A stretch of DNA of 64,000 nt from Chersky-806 sp036502405. GTDB taxonomy: Bacteria; Actinomycetota; Acidimicrobiia; IMCC26256; JAENVU01. The notes beneath the pieces were generated by a model, which was not told the DNA's origin, made no database searches, and saw nothing but the letters and a program-made list of their open reading frames with translations. Location of the stretch: positions 1-64,000 of the forward strand of contig DASXYP010000066.1 in the NCBI GenBank assembly GCA_036502405.1, in the 5' to 3' direction. Positions 15,503-22,893 of this stretch are shown in pieces (positions within the stretch are counted from its first letter, which is position 1; each line of letters begins with the position of its first letter). The position numbers were made by a program, and so were the translations under genes.

Positions 15503-16669
15503 ATGAATACCTCCGTGCCGCTCCCCGACGCCGACGTCTTCATCGAGCGCGCGGTCGACGAGACCGGGCTCGACGACTTCGGGACCGGCGCGTGGCGGGA
15601 CGGGCTCGACGCCCTTCTCGGCGCGCTGAGGGACGCCGAGCTGAACGACCTCGGGGCCGCCACCTACGAGTTCACCATCGGCAACGGGCTCCGCTCGCGC
15701 CTCGGCGTGGTCGACTGGCTACGGCGGGACCCTGCGATCCGCGACGAGGTGATCGAGGCTCCGGTCATCGTGCTCGGCCTGCCGCGGACCGGCACCACCG
15801 CGCTGGCCCATCTCCTCGCCGCGGACCGCGACACGCGGTCCCTGCGGACCTGGGAGGCGACGACACCCGTCCCGCCCCCCGAGGAGGCGACCGAGACGAC
15901 CGACGCCCGGATCGCCGCAACCCAGGCCGGCATCGAGATGTCGCACCAGCTGATGCCGGACCTGCCCCGCCTCTACTTCGCGACCGCGACGAGTCCCTCC
16001 GAGGCGCTGGACCTCATGGGCATGAGCTTCCGGGCCTGGCAGACGAGCGGGTCGGCCCGGATCCCCGCGTACGAGGACTGGCTCTTCGGCTGCGACATGC
16101 ACGACGGGTACGCGTTCGAGGCGGACGTGCTCCGCCTGCTCCAGCGCCACTGCCCACCGCACCGGTGGGCCTGGAAGAACCCTCCGGATGTCGCGTTCAT
16201 CGACGCCGTGCGCACCGCGTTTCCCGATGCGCGGTTCGTATGGACCCACCGCGACCCCATGGCCGCGCTCACGTCGGTGTGCAGCCTGCTCACCGTCGTC
16301 GCCGCTCCGGGTACCGACCGCTTCGATCCCACATGGCTGGGGCCGCGCCAGACCGGGGATTGGGGCACCGCGGTCGACCGCGGCCTCGAGGCTCGAGCGG
16401 CGCTCGGCGAGGCGTGCTTCGCCGACGTCTTCATGGCCGACGTCGTCGCGGATCCCATCGCCGCAGTGGCCGCGCTCTACGAGGATCTCGGGTGGCCGTT
16501 CACCGCGCACGCGGAGGCGGCCATGCGCGAGTGGTCGGCCGGCAACGCGCAGCACGCCCGGGGCGACCACACGCCCGACCCCGCCGAGTTCGGGCTGGAT
16601 CCGACAGCCGTCGCCGAGCGGTTCTCGGCCTACACCGACCGGTTCGGTGCGCGAGGAGGATGGACGTGA
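15503..16669 (+). CDS. Sulfotransferase-family protein (paralogue 2), coupled to DUF1214 gene
   Basis: The product is 388 residues. The phosphosulfate loop is LGLPRTGTTALAHLL (91-105) and the 3'-phosphate region is VWTHRDPM near 248. The N-terminus repeats the DETGLDDFG...WRDGLDALL block of the paralogue at 3080. ATG 15503 is used here; GTG 15515 in the same frame is a real alternative, since TATGAAT lies six bases before it and gives an N-terminus matching the paralogue. Its TGA overlaps the GTG of the next gene (GTGA), so sulfotransferase and DUF1214 protein are made together. Substrate unknown; soluble. Confidence 0.87.
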   Translation: MNTSVPLPDADVFIERAVDETGLDDFGTGAWRDGLDALLGALRDAELNDLGAATYEFTIGNGLRSRLGVVDWLRRDPAIRDEVIEAPVIVLGLPRTGTTALAHLLAADRDTRSLRTWEATTPVPPPEEATETTDARIAATQAGIEMSHQLMPDLPRLYFATATSPSEALDLMGMSFRAWQTSGSARIPAYEDWLFGCDMHDGYAFEADVLRLLQRHCPPHRWAWKNPPDVAFIDAVRTAFPDARFVWTHRDPMAALTSVCSLLTVVAAPGTDRFDPTWLGPRQTGDWGTAVDRGLEARAALGEACFADVFMADVVADPIAAVAALYEDLGWPFTAHAEAAMREWSAGNAQHARGDHTPDPAEFGLDPTAVAERFSAYTDRFGARGGWT

Positions 16670-17760
16670 GCGACGCCGTCGACAAGGTCGTCTCGGGGGA
16701 GGCATGGGCGGAGTTCTGCGATGCCCTCAAGGCTGCGGGTGACGACGTCCTCCGGCCCGGGGTCACCGATCCCCTCGACATCGCCGAGGGCTACCGGATG
16801 CTCACGCGGCTGCTCCGGGGTGATCTCGAAGGCCGGCTCGAGTACGGCTACCCCGCGTTCCCGCACCTCATCTGCACCTGCCACGAGACGATCAAGATCG
16901 TCGCGGAGAACCCGGACAACCTGTATCTCGGCACGTCGCTCTCGGGCCGCTACGACTACCGCATCTGGGGCACGCGCGGCGACGCGCGCTGGCTGAGCTT
17001 CAACACCTTCGCTGCGGGTGGGTTCGGGAGCGGGAACCGGCGCGGCACCGGCACCACGCTGCACGAGCACCAGCTGCGAGTCGATGACGCCGGCGGCTTC
17101 GAGCTCTTCCTCTCCCAGGAGCCGCACGACGGCAACTGGCTCGCGCTCGAGCCCGACACGTCCTCGCTCGCCATCCGCCAGACCTTCCTCCACAAGGGGA
17201 CCGACCGGCCCGCCGAGCTCCACATCGAGCGCATCGGCGGTGCCGGCGAGACGCCACCGCCGCTCTCCGCCGAGCACCTCGTGCACTCACTCGCCGCGAG
17301 CCCGGCGTACGTGCGGGCGATCACGTCGATCGGCGCGTCGTGGGCCGAGCGCAACGCCACGCACCCGAACGTCTTCTACGACGGGCAGGAGGACGACACC
17401 AAGCTCTTCAAGGACCCGCAGATCGCGTGGCACATGGCCTACGTCACGATTGCCGAGGACGAGGCGCTCGTCGTCGACTTCGTGCCCCCGGACTGCGACT
17501 ACTGGATGCTGGTCATGCACAACCACTGGATGGAGACGCTCGACTACCGCTACCACCCGGTGATCCTGAACTCCGCGACCACCCGGCGCAACGACGACGG
17601 ATCCGTCCGCTGCGTCGTCGCGCACCGCGATCCCGGGGTGCAGAACTGGTTGAGCACGGCCGGCCACGCCCGCACGATCCTCGGGGTGCGCTGGGTCGGG
17701 CCGGACGTCGTCGACGTCATCCCCGAGACGCGCGTCGTGGCGCTCGACTCGCTCGGCTGA
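16666..17760 (+). CDS. DUF1214 domain protein
   Basis: The product is 364 residues. The C-terminal part holds the DUF1214 signature, an antiparallel beta region: DFVPPDCDYWMLVMHNHWMETLDY is split across about 270-295, followed by the NWLSTAGHARTILGVRW block. The N-terminal half has the DNLYLGTSLSGRYDYRIWG strands seen in the same family. DUF1214 proteins have no agreed reaction. In actinobacteria they recur beside sulfotransferase-like genes, as here. GTG 16666 is chosen over ATG 16660 because the AGGAGG site abuts the ATG but sits six bases from the GTG. No signal peptide. Confidence 0.85.
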   Translation: MSDAVDKVVSGEAWAEFCDALKAAGDDVLRPGVTDPLDIAEGYRMLTRLLRGDLEGRLEYGYPAFPHLICTCHETIKIVAENPDNLYLGTSLSGRYDYRIWGTRGDARWLSFNTFAAGGFGSGNRRGTGTTLHEHQLRVDDAGGFELFLSQEPHDGNWLALEPDTSSLAIRQTFLHKGTDRPAELHIERIGGAGETPPPLSAEHLVHSLAASPAYVRAITSIGASWAERNATHPNVFYDGQEDDTKLFKDPQIAWHMAYVTIAEDEALVVDFVPPDCDYWMLVMHNHWMETLDYRYHPVILNSATTRRNDDGSVRCVVAHRDPGVQNWLSTAGHARTILGVRWVGPDVVDVIPETRVVALDSLG

Positions 17761-17880
17761 GCCGCCGTCAGCCGCCCGGCGATCTTGCTCCGACAATCCG
17801 CCGACGGAGAACTTCGACGCACCGCCGTCGGCCGCCCGGCGATCTTGCTCCGACCATCGGCCGACGGAGAACTCCGACGA
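17761..17880. repeat. 60-bp tandem repeat, two copies, in convergent intergenic region
   Basis: Copies 17761-17820 and 17821-17880 are head-to-tail and differ at only about six positions; the shared core is GCCGCCCGGCGATCTTGCTC. Copy 2 has a perfect 10-bp inverted repeat, CCGTCGGCCG (17825-17834) with CGGCCGACGG (17858-17867). Copy 1 keeps the arms with two mismatches. It fills almost the whole gap between two converging genes, so it can act as a two-sided terminator. Confidence 0.85.
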
Positions 17881-17886
17881 ACCGGG

Positions 17887-18897
17887 TCAGGCGTCGACGA
17901 GCGTCGGGACTGCCGGCGCCGCGTCGGGTCCCTCGACGCGCTTCGGCCCGATGTTGAACTCCTCGCGGATCTCCGCCAGCGGCCGGTGGGCGTGGGCCCA
18001 GTGGTCGAGGTCGAGCAGGTCGACGCCGCTCTCACCGCCGCGTCGCAGCGCGTCGGCGACCTGGTGCGCGTTCACCGGGTCCGAGCCGATCGTCCCGACC
18101 GCGCCGGGCGACAGCGGGACCTTGAGCATGCCGCTCTCGTAGACGCTCCATCCGAAGAACAGCAGGGAGAGCGCGGTGTCGTCGGGCATCTGCGCGGCCA
18201 TGAACGCGGTTACCTGGATCTCGCCGATCGGCGTCGCCTCGTAAGCCGCGGCCACGTGCACCCAGTCGTGGTGGGTGGTCAGCAGCGGGACGGATCCGGA
18301 TTGACCGGGCAGCGGCCAGTGGTGGCGGGCGTAGAAGTCCGACACCGCGCGACCCCACGAGCCTTCCGGCAGGTCGGCGAGCGCGGCGAAGCGCTGGACC
18401 GTCGCGGGATCGTCGGGCGCGTGGCCCTTCATGCGGGCGAACTGCTCGGCGAAGGCCCGGATGCCCTTCGCCCGGACCTCGCGCTTGACCTCGTCGGTCA
18501 TCCAGCTGTGCCGGGCGTAGTCGGCGAGCATCCAGAAGCGGTGGCCCTCGAGACTGCGCTCGAACGCGTCGAGCATGGGCTCGTCGACGTCGAGCGCCGC
18601 GGCGAGCTCGCGGGTGCGGGTCGCGATCGCCGGGTCGGGCGGGTGGATCGTGATGCCGAGCGCAATTGCGGCACCGATCAGCTGGCGCCGGAACGCCGGA
18701 TCGACGATCTGCTGCGCGACCTCGTCGAACCGGATCGGCTCGAGTCGGCTCGGGTCGACCGGATGACCGAAGACGTCGGCCGAGATCGCGGCGATCACGC
18801 TCGCGGGCGCCGGGTCGACGACACCGTTCCCGGCGAGCACGGTGCGGAGCGCGCGCGTGCCCGGCTCGACCAGCTCCGGCGGAGGGATGCGGAACAC
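17887..18897 (-). CDS. Coq4-like protein with HDxxH-x11-E metal motif
   Basis: The product is 336 residues. His210, Asp211, His214 and Glu226 form HDWVH-x11-E exactly as in the Coq4 family of quinone biosynthesis proteins. There the motif binds zinc; eukaryotic Coq4 is needed for coenzyme Q biosynthesis and has been linked to ring C1 oxidative decarboxylation. The N-terminal 130 residues look like a helical TerB-like domain (GNGVVDPAPASVIAAI). High-GC actinobacteria use menaquinone, so a ubiquinone role is unlikely and the real substrate is open. Start GTG 18897 lies nine bases after the stop of the membrane-protein gene, so the two form an operon. No signal peptide. Confidence 0.78.
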   Translation of the reverse strand: MFRIPPPELVEPGTRALRTVLAGNGVVDPAPASVIAAISADVFGHPVDPSRLEPIRFDEVAQQIVDPAFRRQLIGAAIALGITIHPPDPAIATRTRELAAALDVDEPMLDAFERSLEGHRFWMLADYARHSWMTDEVKREVRAKGIRAFAEQFARMKGHAPDDPATVQRFAALADLPEGSWGRAVSDFYARHHWPLPGQSGSVPLLTTHHDWVHVAAAYEATPIGEIQVTAFMAAQMPDDTALSLLFFGWSVYESGMLKVPLSPGAVGTIGSDPVNAHQVADALRRGGESGVDLLDLDHWAHAHRPLAEIREEFNIGPKRVEGPDAAPAVPTLVDA

Positions 18898-18906
18898 CGT
18901 CGGGCT

Positions 18907-19455
18907 CTAGAAGGCGTGCGCGGCGGCGAGCAGCGCAACGAGGGAGACGGACACACCGAAGTCCCACACGAGGATCAGCGTGTTGTTCGGCGCGAAGTTC
19001 TGCTTGCGCACCATCTCGTAGACATGGTTGACGCCCGCGAGGAAGAGGAACGCGACGATCGGGAGCGAGACCGCGATCATCGCCTCGATCCCGTTGTAGG
19101 TCGCGTAGAAGCACGCCGCGCTCAGGCCGAGCGACACCGATGCGAGCTCGAGCTCGAACCCGTTCGTCTGCCAGCCGATCGACGCCGCCATCGCCTTGCG
19201 GAAGACCGAGTGCATGACCGCGGAGAACAGGAAGACGAACCCGGCGAAGTAGAGGATCCACCGGAGGTCGCCCATCGCCGTGGACTCACCTGCGATCGCG
19301 CCGGGCGCCGTGGAACCGCTCAGCGCGAACGCCCAGGCCATCACGAAGAGGCCGGGCAGGATGTACGCCGATCCCTTCCCCATCGCCTGCTTCGACGCGG
19401 GCGCGCGCGATCCCGGGTCGGTCCGGGCTTCGGGTTCGGAGACGACTGCGGCCAT
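18907..19455 (-). CDS. Membrane protein resembling DUF6790
   Basis: The product is 182 residues from ATG 19455, with GAGGGG seven bases upstream; further upstream the frame is compositionally non-coding. About four hydrophobic segments follow a 27-residue soluble start. IGWQTNGFELELASVSLG near 105-122 resembles the GWQ...F..E signature of DUF6790. VYEMVRKQNFAPNN precedes the final helix. Function is unknown. It is transcribed with the Coq4-like gene, and pairing of a Coq4-like protein with a membrane protein suggests a lipid- or quinone-related job at the membrane. That role is inference. Confidence 0.75.
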   Translation of the reverse strand: MAAVVSEPEARTDPGSRAPASKQAMGKGSAYILPGLFVMAWAFALSGSTAPGAIAGESTAMGDLRWILYFAGFVFLFSAVMHSVFRKAMAASIGWQTNGFELELASVSLGLSAACFYATYNGIEAMIAVSLPIVAFLFLAGVNHVYEMVRKQNFAPNNTLILVWDFGVSVSLVALLAAAHAF

Positions 19456-19709
19456 GGCGAGACCCCTCGGGTTGACGTCTCCACGCATCGACGGCCGGTC
19501 TCCGGACCTTGAGCCGTCCGGGTCGCGCACCACGAGGCGCGGCGTGACCGGGTGGAATCCGGCCCGCGGATCGCTCATCGGGTCGCCACCCTCGGGCCCG
19601 ACGAAATCCGGGACTTGGGTGTTTCGCCTTCCCGGAACTCGGGTATCTGGTGTGGCACGAGCCCCCCAGCTCGCAGACCCGGTGCCGAGAGGCATCGGAA
19701 TCGTGTCTA

Positions 19710-19742
19710 GAGGCCCCGACCTCCTGCCCGGGTCGGGGCCTC
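19710..19742. terminator. Perfect 11-bp GC-rich hairpin
   Basis: GAGGCCCCGAC (19710-19720) and GTCGGGGCCTC (19732-19742) form an 11-bp stem with an 11-base loop. No T-run follows on either strand. No gene ends nearby, so it may be an insulator or leader structure rather than an ordinary terminator. Confidence 0.5.
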
Positions 19743-19784
19743 GACACGTCCGGGCTCGGCAGCAACGCGCGCGGTCAAAGTCCC

Positions 19785-19828
19785 GAGTCCCTCAAACTCT
19801 TGACTCATTCCAGAATCCGTGGTCTCAT
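19785..19828 (+). promoter_or_regulatory. fur promoter with overlapping inverted repeat
   Basis: -35 TTGACT (19800-19805), 17-base spacer, -10 TCTCAT (19823-19828), then six bases to GTG 19835. GAGTC (19785-19789) and GACTC (19802-19806), with inner TCAA/TTGA (19792-19795, 19800-19803), make an imperfect inverted repeat across the -35. That is the position of the Fur-type operator in mycobacterial furA-katG. Autoregulation by peroxide-sensing Fur is inferred. Confidence 0.6.
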
Positions 19829-19834
19829 CGTGCG

Positions 19835-20293
19835 GTGGAAGCACACGATCGGGCCCAGGTCCTGCGCGACGTCGGTCTCCAGGTCACCGCGCAGCGCCTG
19901 GCCGTGTACGACGAGGTCGTCGGCCGACCGCACGCCAGTGCCGACGCCATCGCCACCGGGGCGCGTGCCGCGCTCGGTGCGATCTCGGTGCAGGCCGTGT
20001 ACGACGCGCTCGGCGCCCTGGTCGAGGCCGGCCTGGTGCGCCGCATCGAGCCCGCCGGCTCCCCCGCCCGGTACGAGGCGCGCGTCGGCGACAACCACCA
20101 CCACCTGATCTGCCGGGCCTGCGGCACCACCGTCGACGTCGACTGCGCGGTCGGCGCGGTGCCGTGCCTGCAGGCGAGCGACGACCAGGGCTTCGAGATC
20201 GACGAAGCCGAGGTCATCTACTGGGGGCACTGCCCCGAGTGCCGCAACGCCCGTCCCGCGTCGACGTCAAACGCCGGACAACCGACCGCTTGA
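19835..20293 (+). CDS. Fur-family peroxide regulator (FurA/CatR type) upstream of catalase
   Basis: The product is 152 residues from GTG 19835. The winged helix is residues 1 to about 80 (LQVTAQRLAVYDEVVGRPHASADAI). The dimer domain carries the metal-binding NHHHLICRACGTTVDVDC and a C-terminal CPEC zinc pair. Family members repress catalase genes and lose DNA binding when metal-bound His/Asp residues are oxidised by peroxide. The start coincides with the predicted transcription start, so the mRNA is probably leaderless. katA begins 32 bases downstream with a strong ribosome site; the two are surely one transcript. Confidence 0.93.
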   Translation: MEAHDRAQVLRDVGLQVTAQRLAVYDEVVGRPHASADAIATGARAALGAISVQAVYDALGALVEAGLVRRIEPAGSPARYEARVGDNHHHLICRACGTTVDVDCAVGAVPCLQASDDQGFEIDEAEVIYWGHCPECRNARPASTSNAGQPTA

Positions 20294-20325
20294 GACCTGA
20301 ACACTCCCCCCGCCAAGGAGGCCCC

Positions 20326-21873
20326 ATGAGCCCCGAGCCCACCGAGCCCACGACCGAGAGCACCGGCACCGCCGGCTCGACGACCAGCACCGGCGCACCG
20401 ACACCGAGCGACCGCAACTCGCTCACGGTCGGCGCCAACGGTCCGATCCTCCTGCACGACGTCCACTTCCTCGACCAGATGGCGCACTTCAACCGGGAGC
20501 GCGTCCCTGAGCGCAACGTCCACGCCAAGGGCACTGGCGCGTTCGGCACCTTCGAGACGACCGACGACGTGTCCCGCTTCACCAAGGCCGCCCTGTTCCA
20601 GCCCGGGGTGAAGACCGACATGCTCGCCCGCTTCTCGACCGTCGCCGGCGAGCAGGGCAGCCCGGACACCTGGCGCGACCCCCGGGGCTTCGCGCTGAAG
20701 TTCTACACCTCCGAGGGCAACTACGACCTCGTCGGCAACAACACCCCGGTCTTCTTCGTGCGCGACACGATGAAGTTCCCCCACTTCATCCGCAGCCAGA
20801 AGCGCCGGGGTGGCTCGGGTCTGCGCGACAACCACATGCAGTGGGACTTCTGGTCGTTGAACCCCGAGTCCGCGCACCAGGTCACCTACCTCATGGGCGA
20901 TCGCGGCATCCCGCGGACGCTGCGCCACATGAACGGCTACGGCTCACACACCTACATGTGGATCAACGCGGCCGGGCAGAAGCACTGGGTGAAGTATCAC
21001 TTCCACTCGCAGCAGGGCGTCGAGGGCCTGACCGACGTGCAGGCGGCCGAGCTCGCGGGCCAGGACGCGGACGCGCACCGTCGCGACCTGCGCGACGCGA
21101 TCGAGCGCGGCGACCACCCGCGTTGGACCCTCTCGGTGCAGGTGATGCCCTACGAGGACGCGAAGGACTACCGCGTCAATCCGTTCGACCTCACCAAGAC
21201 GTGGTCGCACCACGACTATCCGCTGATCCCGGTCGGGACGATGACTCTCGACCGCAACCCCGAGAACTTCTTCGCCGAGATCGAGCAGGCCGCGTTCGAG
21301 CCGTCCGCGCTGGTGCCCGGCATCGGCTTCTCCCCCGACAAGATGCTCCTCGGGCGCGCGTTCGCCTACAGCGACACCCACCGCTACCGCATCGGTGCCA
21401 ACTACCTGCAGCTCCCGGTCAACAAGCCTCGTGTCCAGGTGAACTCGTACACGTTCGACGGCGCGATGGCGTACGAGCACTCGGGCGACGCGCCCAAGTA
21501 CGCACCGAACAGCGAGGGCAGGCCGTACTCCGACATCACCGGCCCGGTCGACGACGGCTGGGAGGCCGACGGCGAGATGATGCGCACCGCCTACGAGCTG
21601 CGCCCCGACGACGACGACTTCACGCAGGCGGGGACGCTCGTGCGCGAGGTGTGGGACGACGCCCAGCGCGACCGCTTCGTGCACACGGTCGCGGGCCACC
21701 TGCTGAACGGGGTCAAGGGTGACGTGCTCGAGCGGGCGTTCCAGTACTGGAAGAACGTCGACGCCGACACCGGCAAGCAGATCGAGGAGCTCGTCCACGC
21801 CGGCGACGGCGCCGGATCGCGCGGGCCCGACGGCGAGCACCCACGGGATTCGAAGACCCACGCCGACCGCTGA
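20326..21873 (+). CDS. katA: Monofunctional haem catalase (Fur-linked)
   Basis: The product is 515 residues, the small-subunit (clade 3-like) type that splits hydrogen peroxide into water and oxygen. Distal His66 is in VHAKGTG and Asn138/139 are in VGNNTP. The RFSTVAGEQGS haem-pocket strand and proximal haem ligand Tyr348 in FAYSDTHR are all present. The first 30 residues are a low-complexity Thr/Ser/Pro tail. AAGGAGG sits five bases before ATG 20326. No signal peptide, so it is cytoplasmic. Control by the upstream Fur protein is inferred from the arrangement. A second, diverged catalase is at 58884. Confidence 0.97.
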   Translation: MSPEPTEPTTESTGTAGSTTSTGAPTPSDRNSLTVGANGPILLHDVHFLDQMAHFNRERVPERNVHAKGTGAFGTFETTDDVSRFTKAALFQPGVKTDMLARFSTVAGEQGSPDTWRDPRGFALKFYTSEGNYDLVGNNTPVFFVRDTMKFPHFIRSQKRRGGSGLRDNHMQWDFWSLNPESAHQVTYLMGDRGIPRTLRHMNGYGSHTYMWINAAGQKHWVKYHFHSQQGVEGLTDVQAAELAGQDADAHRRDLRDAIERGDHPRWTLSVQVMPYEDAKDYRVNPFDLTKTWSHHDYPLIPVGTMTLDRNPENFFAEIEQAAFEPSALVPGIGFSPDKMLLGRAFAYSDTHRYRIGANYLQLPVNKPRVQVNSYTFDGAMAYEHSGDAPKYAPNSEGRPYSDITGPVDDGWEADGEMMRTAYELRPDDDDFTQAGTLVREVWDDAQRDRFVHTVAGHLLNGVKGDVLERAFQYWKNVDADTGKQIEELVHAGDGAGSRGPDGEHPRDSKTHADR

Positions 21874-21904
21874 CGACACCCCGTTCGTCGCGTTCGCGGC
21901 GCCG

Positions 21905-22264
21905 TCAGGAAAGCTCGTCGGCGTCGCGCGGCTCGAACATCTCGTTGAGCCCGCAGCTGTCGAGGACCCGCCGGACCTCGAGCGGGACCGCCTCCAACGT
22001 CATCGCGACCTCCCGCTCGCCCGCGCGCTTCCACACCACGACCAGCGCGCCGATTCCCGAGCTGTCCATGAAGGTGAGCGCGCGCAGGTCGACCACCAGA
22101 CGGTCGATGTCCTGCTCGACGGTCGCGAGCAGCTCGAGGCGGACCAGCGACGCGTTCGCGAGGTCGAGGTCACCCTCGAGCCGGACCGTCGCGACCCGGT
22201 CGGTGGTCGACGCGAGGCAGCGGAACAGGGTCTCGTCGGGCGACGGGGTTTCGGAGCTGAGCAC
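21905..22264 (-). CDS. STAS-domain anti-sigma factor antagonist (1)
   Basis: The product is 119 residues from GTG 22264, with AGGAGG eight bases upstream. It is a single STAS domain: LEGDLDLANA strand, then FMDSSGIGALVV at 65-76, whose Ser pair includes the residue phosphorylated by a partner switching kinase in SpoIIAA/RsbV proteins. Dephosphorylated antagonists free a sigma factor by binding the anti-sigma kinase. No kinase or sigma gene lies adjacent. It is head-to-head with a second STAS gene at 22477; together they probably form a module controlled from elsewhere. Confidence 0.88.
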   Translation of the reverse strand: MLSSETPSPDETLFRCLASTTDRVATVRLEGDLDLANASLVRLELLATVEQDIDRLVVDLRALTFMDSSGIGALVVVWKRAGEREVAMTLEAVPLEVRRVLDSCGLNEMFEPRDADELS

Positions 22265-22476
22265 GAGCCGGGCCTCCTGACTCGACGACGGGGAACGTTT
22301 GTCATGATTTCGGCCGGACGCGCCACGGGCTTGAGTCCCCGGCGGGCGACTCGGGGTCCGAAACCACCGGAAAACCGTTGCAACCGTGCCCTCGCGCGAG
22401 CGAACCTGCGAGGAGCAGGCGCGGGTACGCCCAATCCGGCTCTCCCACCCGGGCGATTCGATCGGACGCGACACTC

Positions 22477-22881
22477 ATGGACGAGAACGGGGCGCAGACC
22501 CTTCGGCATTGGACCCTGGAATCCGGTGATCCCTTGTCGGAGGGCGCGTTCGTGTGCGCCGAGGGCGTCCTCGGCAACGCGGTCTGGGCCCGCATCCGCG
22601 GCGCACTCGGCACCGGCGCGGACCCGAGGGTCACGCGGCAGCTCCTCGATCTCCTGGACCTGCCGATCTCCGAGCTCCACGTCGATCTCGGGGCGGTGAC
22701 CTACATCGACAGCGCGGGCATCGGCTCGCTGATCGTGACCCGCCGCCAGGCCGAGTTCCGCGGGATCACGATGACGTTCGAGCGCCTGGCCCCGCTCGTC
22801 CGGGACGCGCTCTCACGCGCCGGCCTGCTGTCGTCGTTCACCGCCTGCGAGGACCGCCACCGCGACGAGTCCCAGCGCTGA
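22477..22881 (+). CDS. STAS-domain anti-sigma factor antagonist (2)
   Basis: The product is 134 residues. The STAS core includes LHVDLGAVTYIDSAGIGSL near 67-85; Ser79 in the DSAG turn is the likely phosphorylation site. It is only distantly similar to the neighbour at 21905 (DSAG versus DSSG, different N-terminus), so this is not a recent duplication. ATG 22477 is used; the ribosome site is weak. The divergent 212-bp promoter region could co-regulate both genes. Confidence 0.85.
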   Translation: MDENGAQTLRHWTLESGDPLSEGAFVCAEGVLGNAVWARIRGALGTGADPRVTRQLLDLLDLPISELHVDLGAVTYIDSAGIGSLIVTRRQAEFRGITMTFERLAPLVRDALSRAGLLSSFTACEDRHRDESQR

Positions 22882-22893
22882 ACGCGTCCGAGC

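Larger units (their letters stand above)
19456..19834. other. Divergent intergenic region, 379 bp
   Basis: No convincing gene. It holds a strong hairpin (19710-19742) and the fur promoter with an operator-like inverted repeat (19785-19828). The stretch 19456-19700 shows open frames on both strands but no ribosome site or protein-like composition. Confidence 0.6.

Noticed and set aside
15349..17760. 803-codon plus-strand open frame
   Set aside because: Its first part is the off-frame shadow of the sulfotransferase; it is Arg/Pro-rich with no motifs. Only the tail from 16666 is a real gene (DUF1214).
17761..17880. CRISPR array
   Set aside because: Only two contiguous copies, no spacers, imperfect repeats and no cas genes anywhere in the window.
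18032..19261. 409-codon minus-strand open frame across two genes
   Set aside because: Runs out of frame through the Coq4-like gene and membrane protein; Arg-rich and motif-free, a GC-rich shadow.
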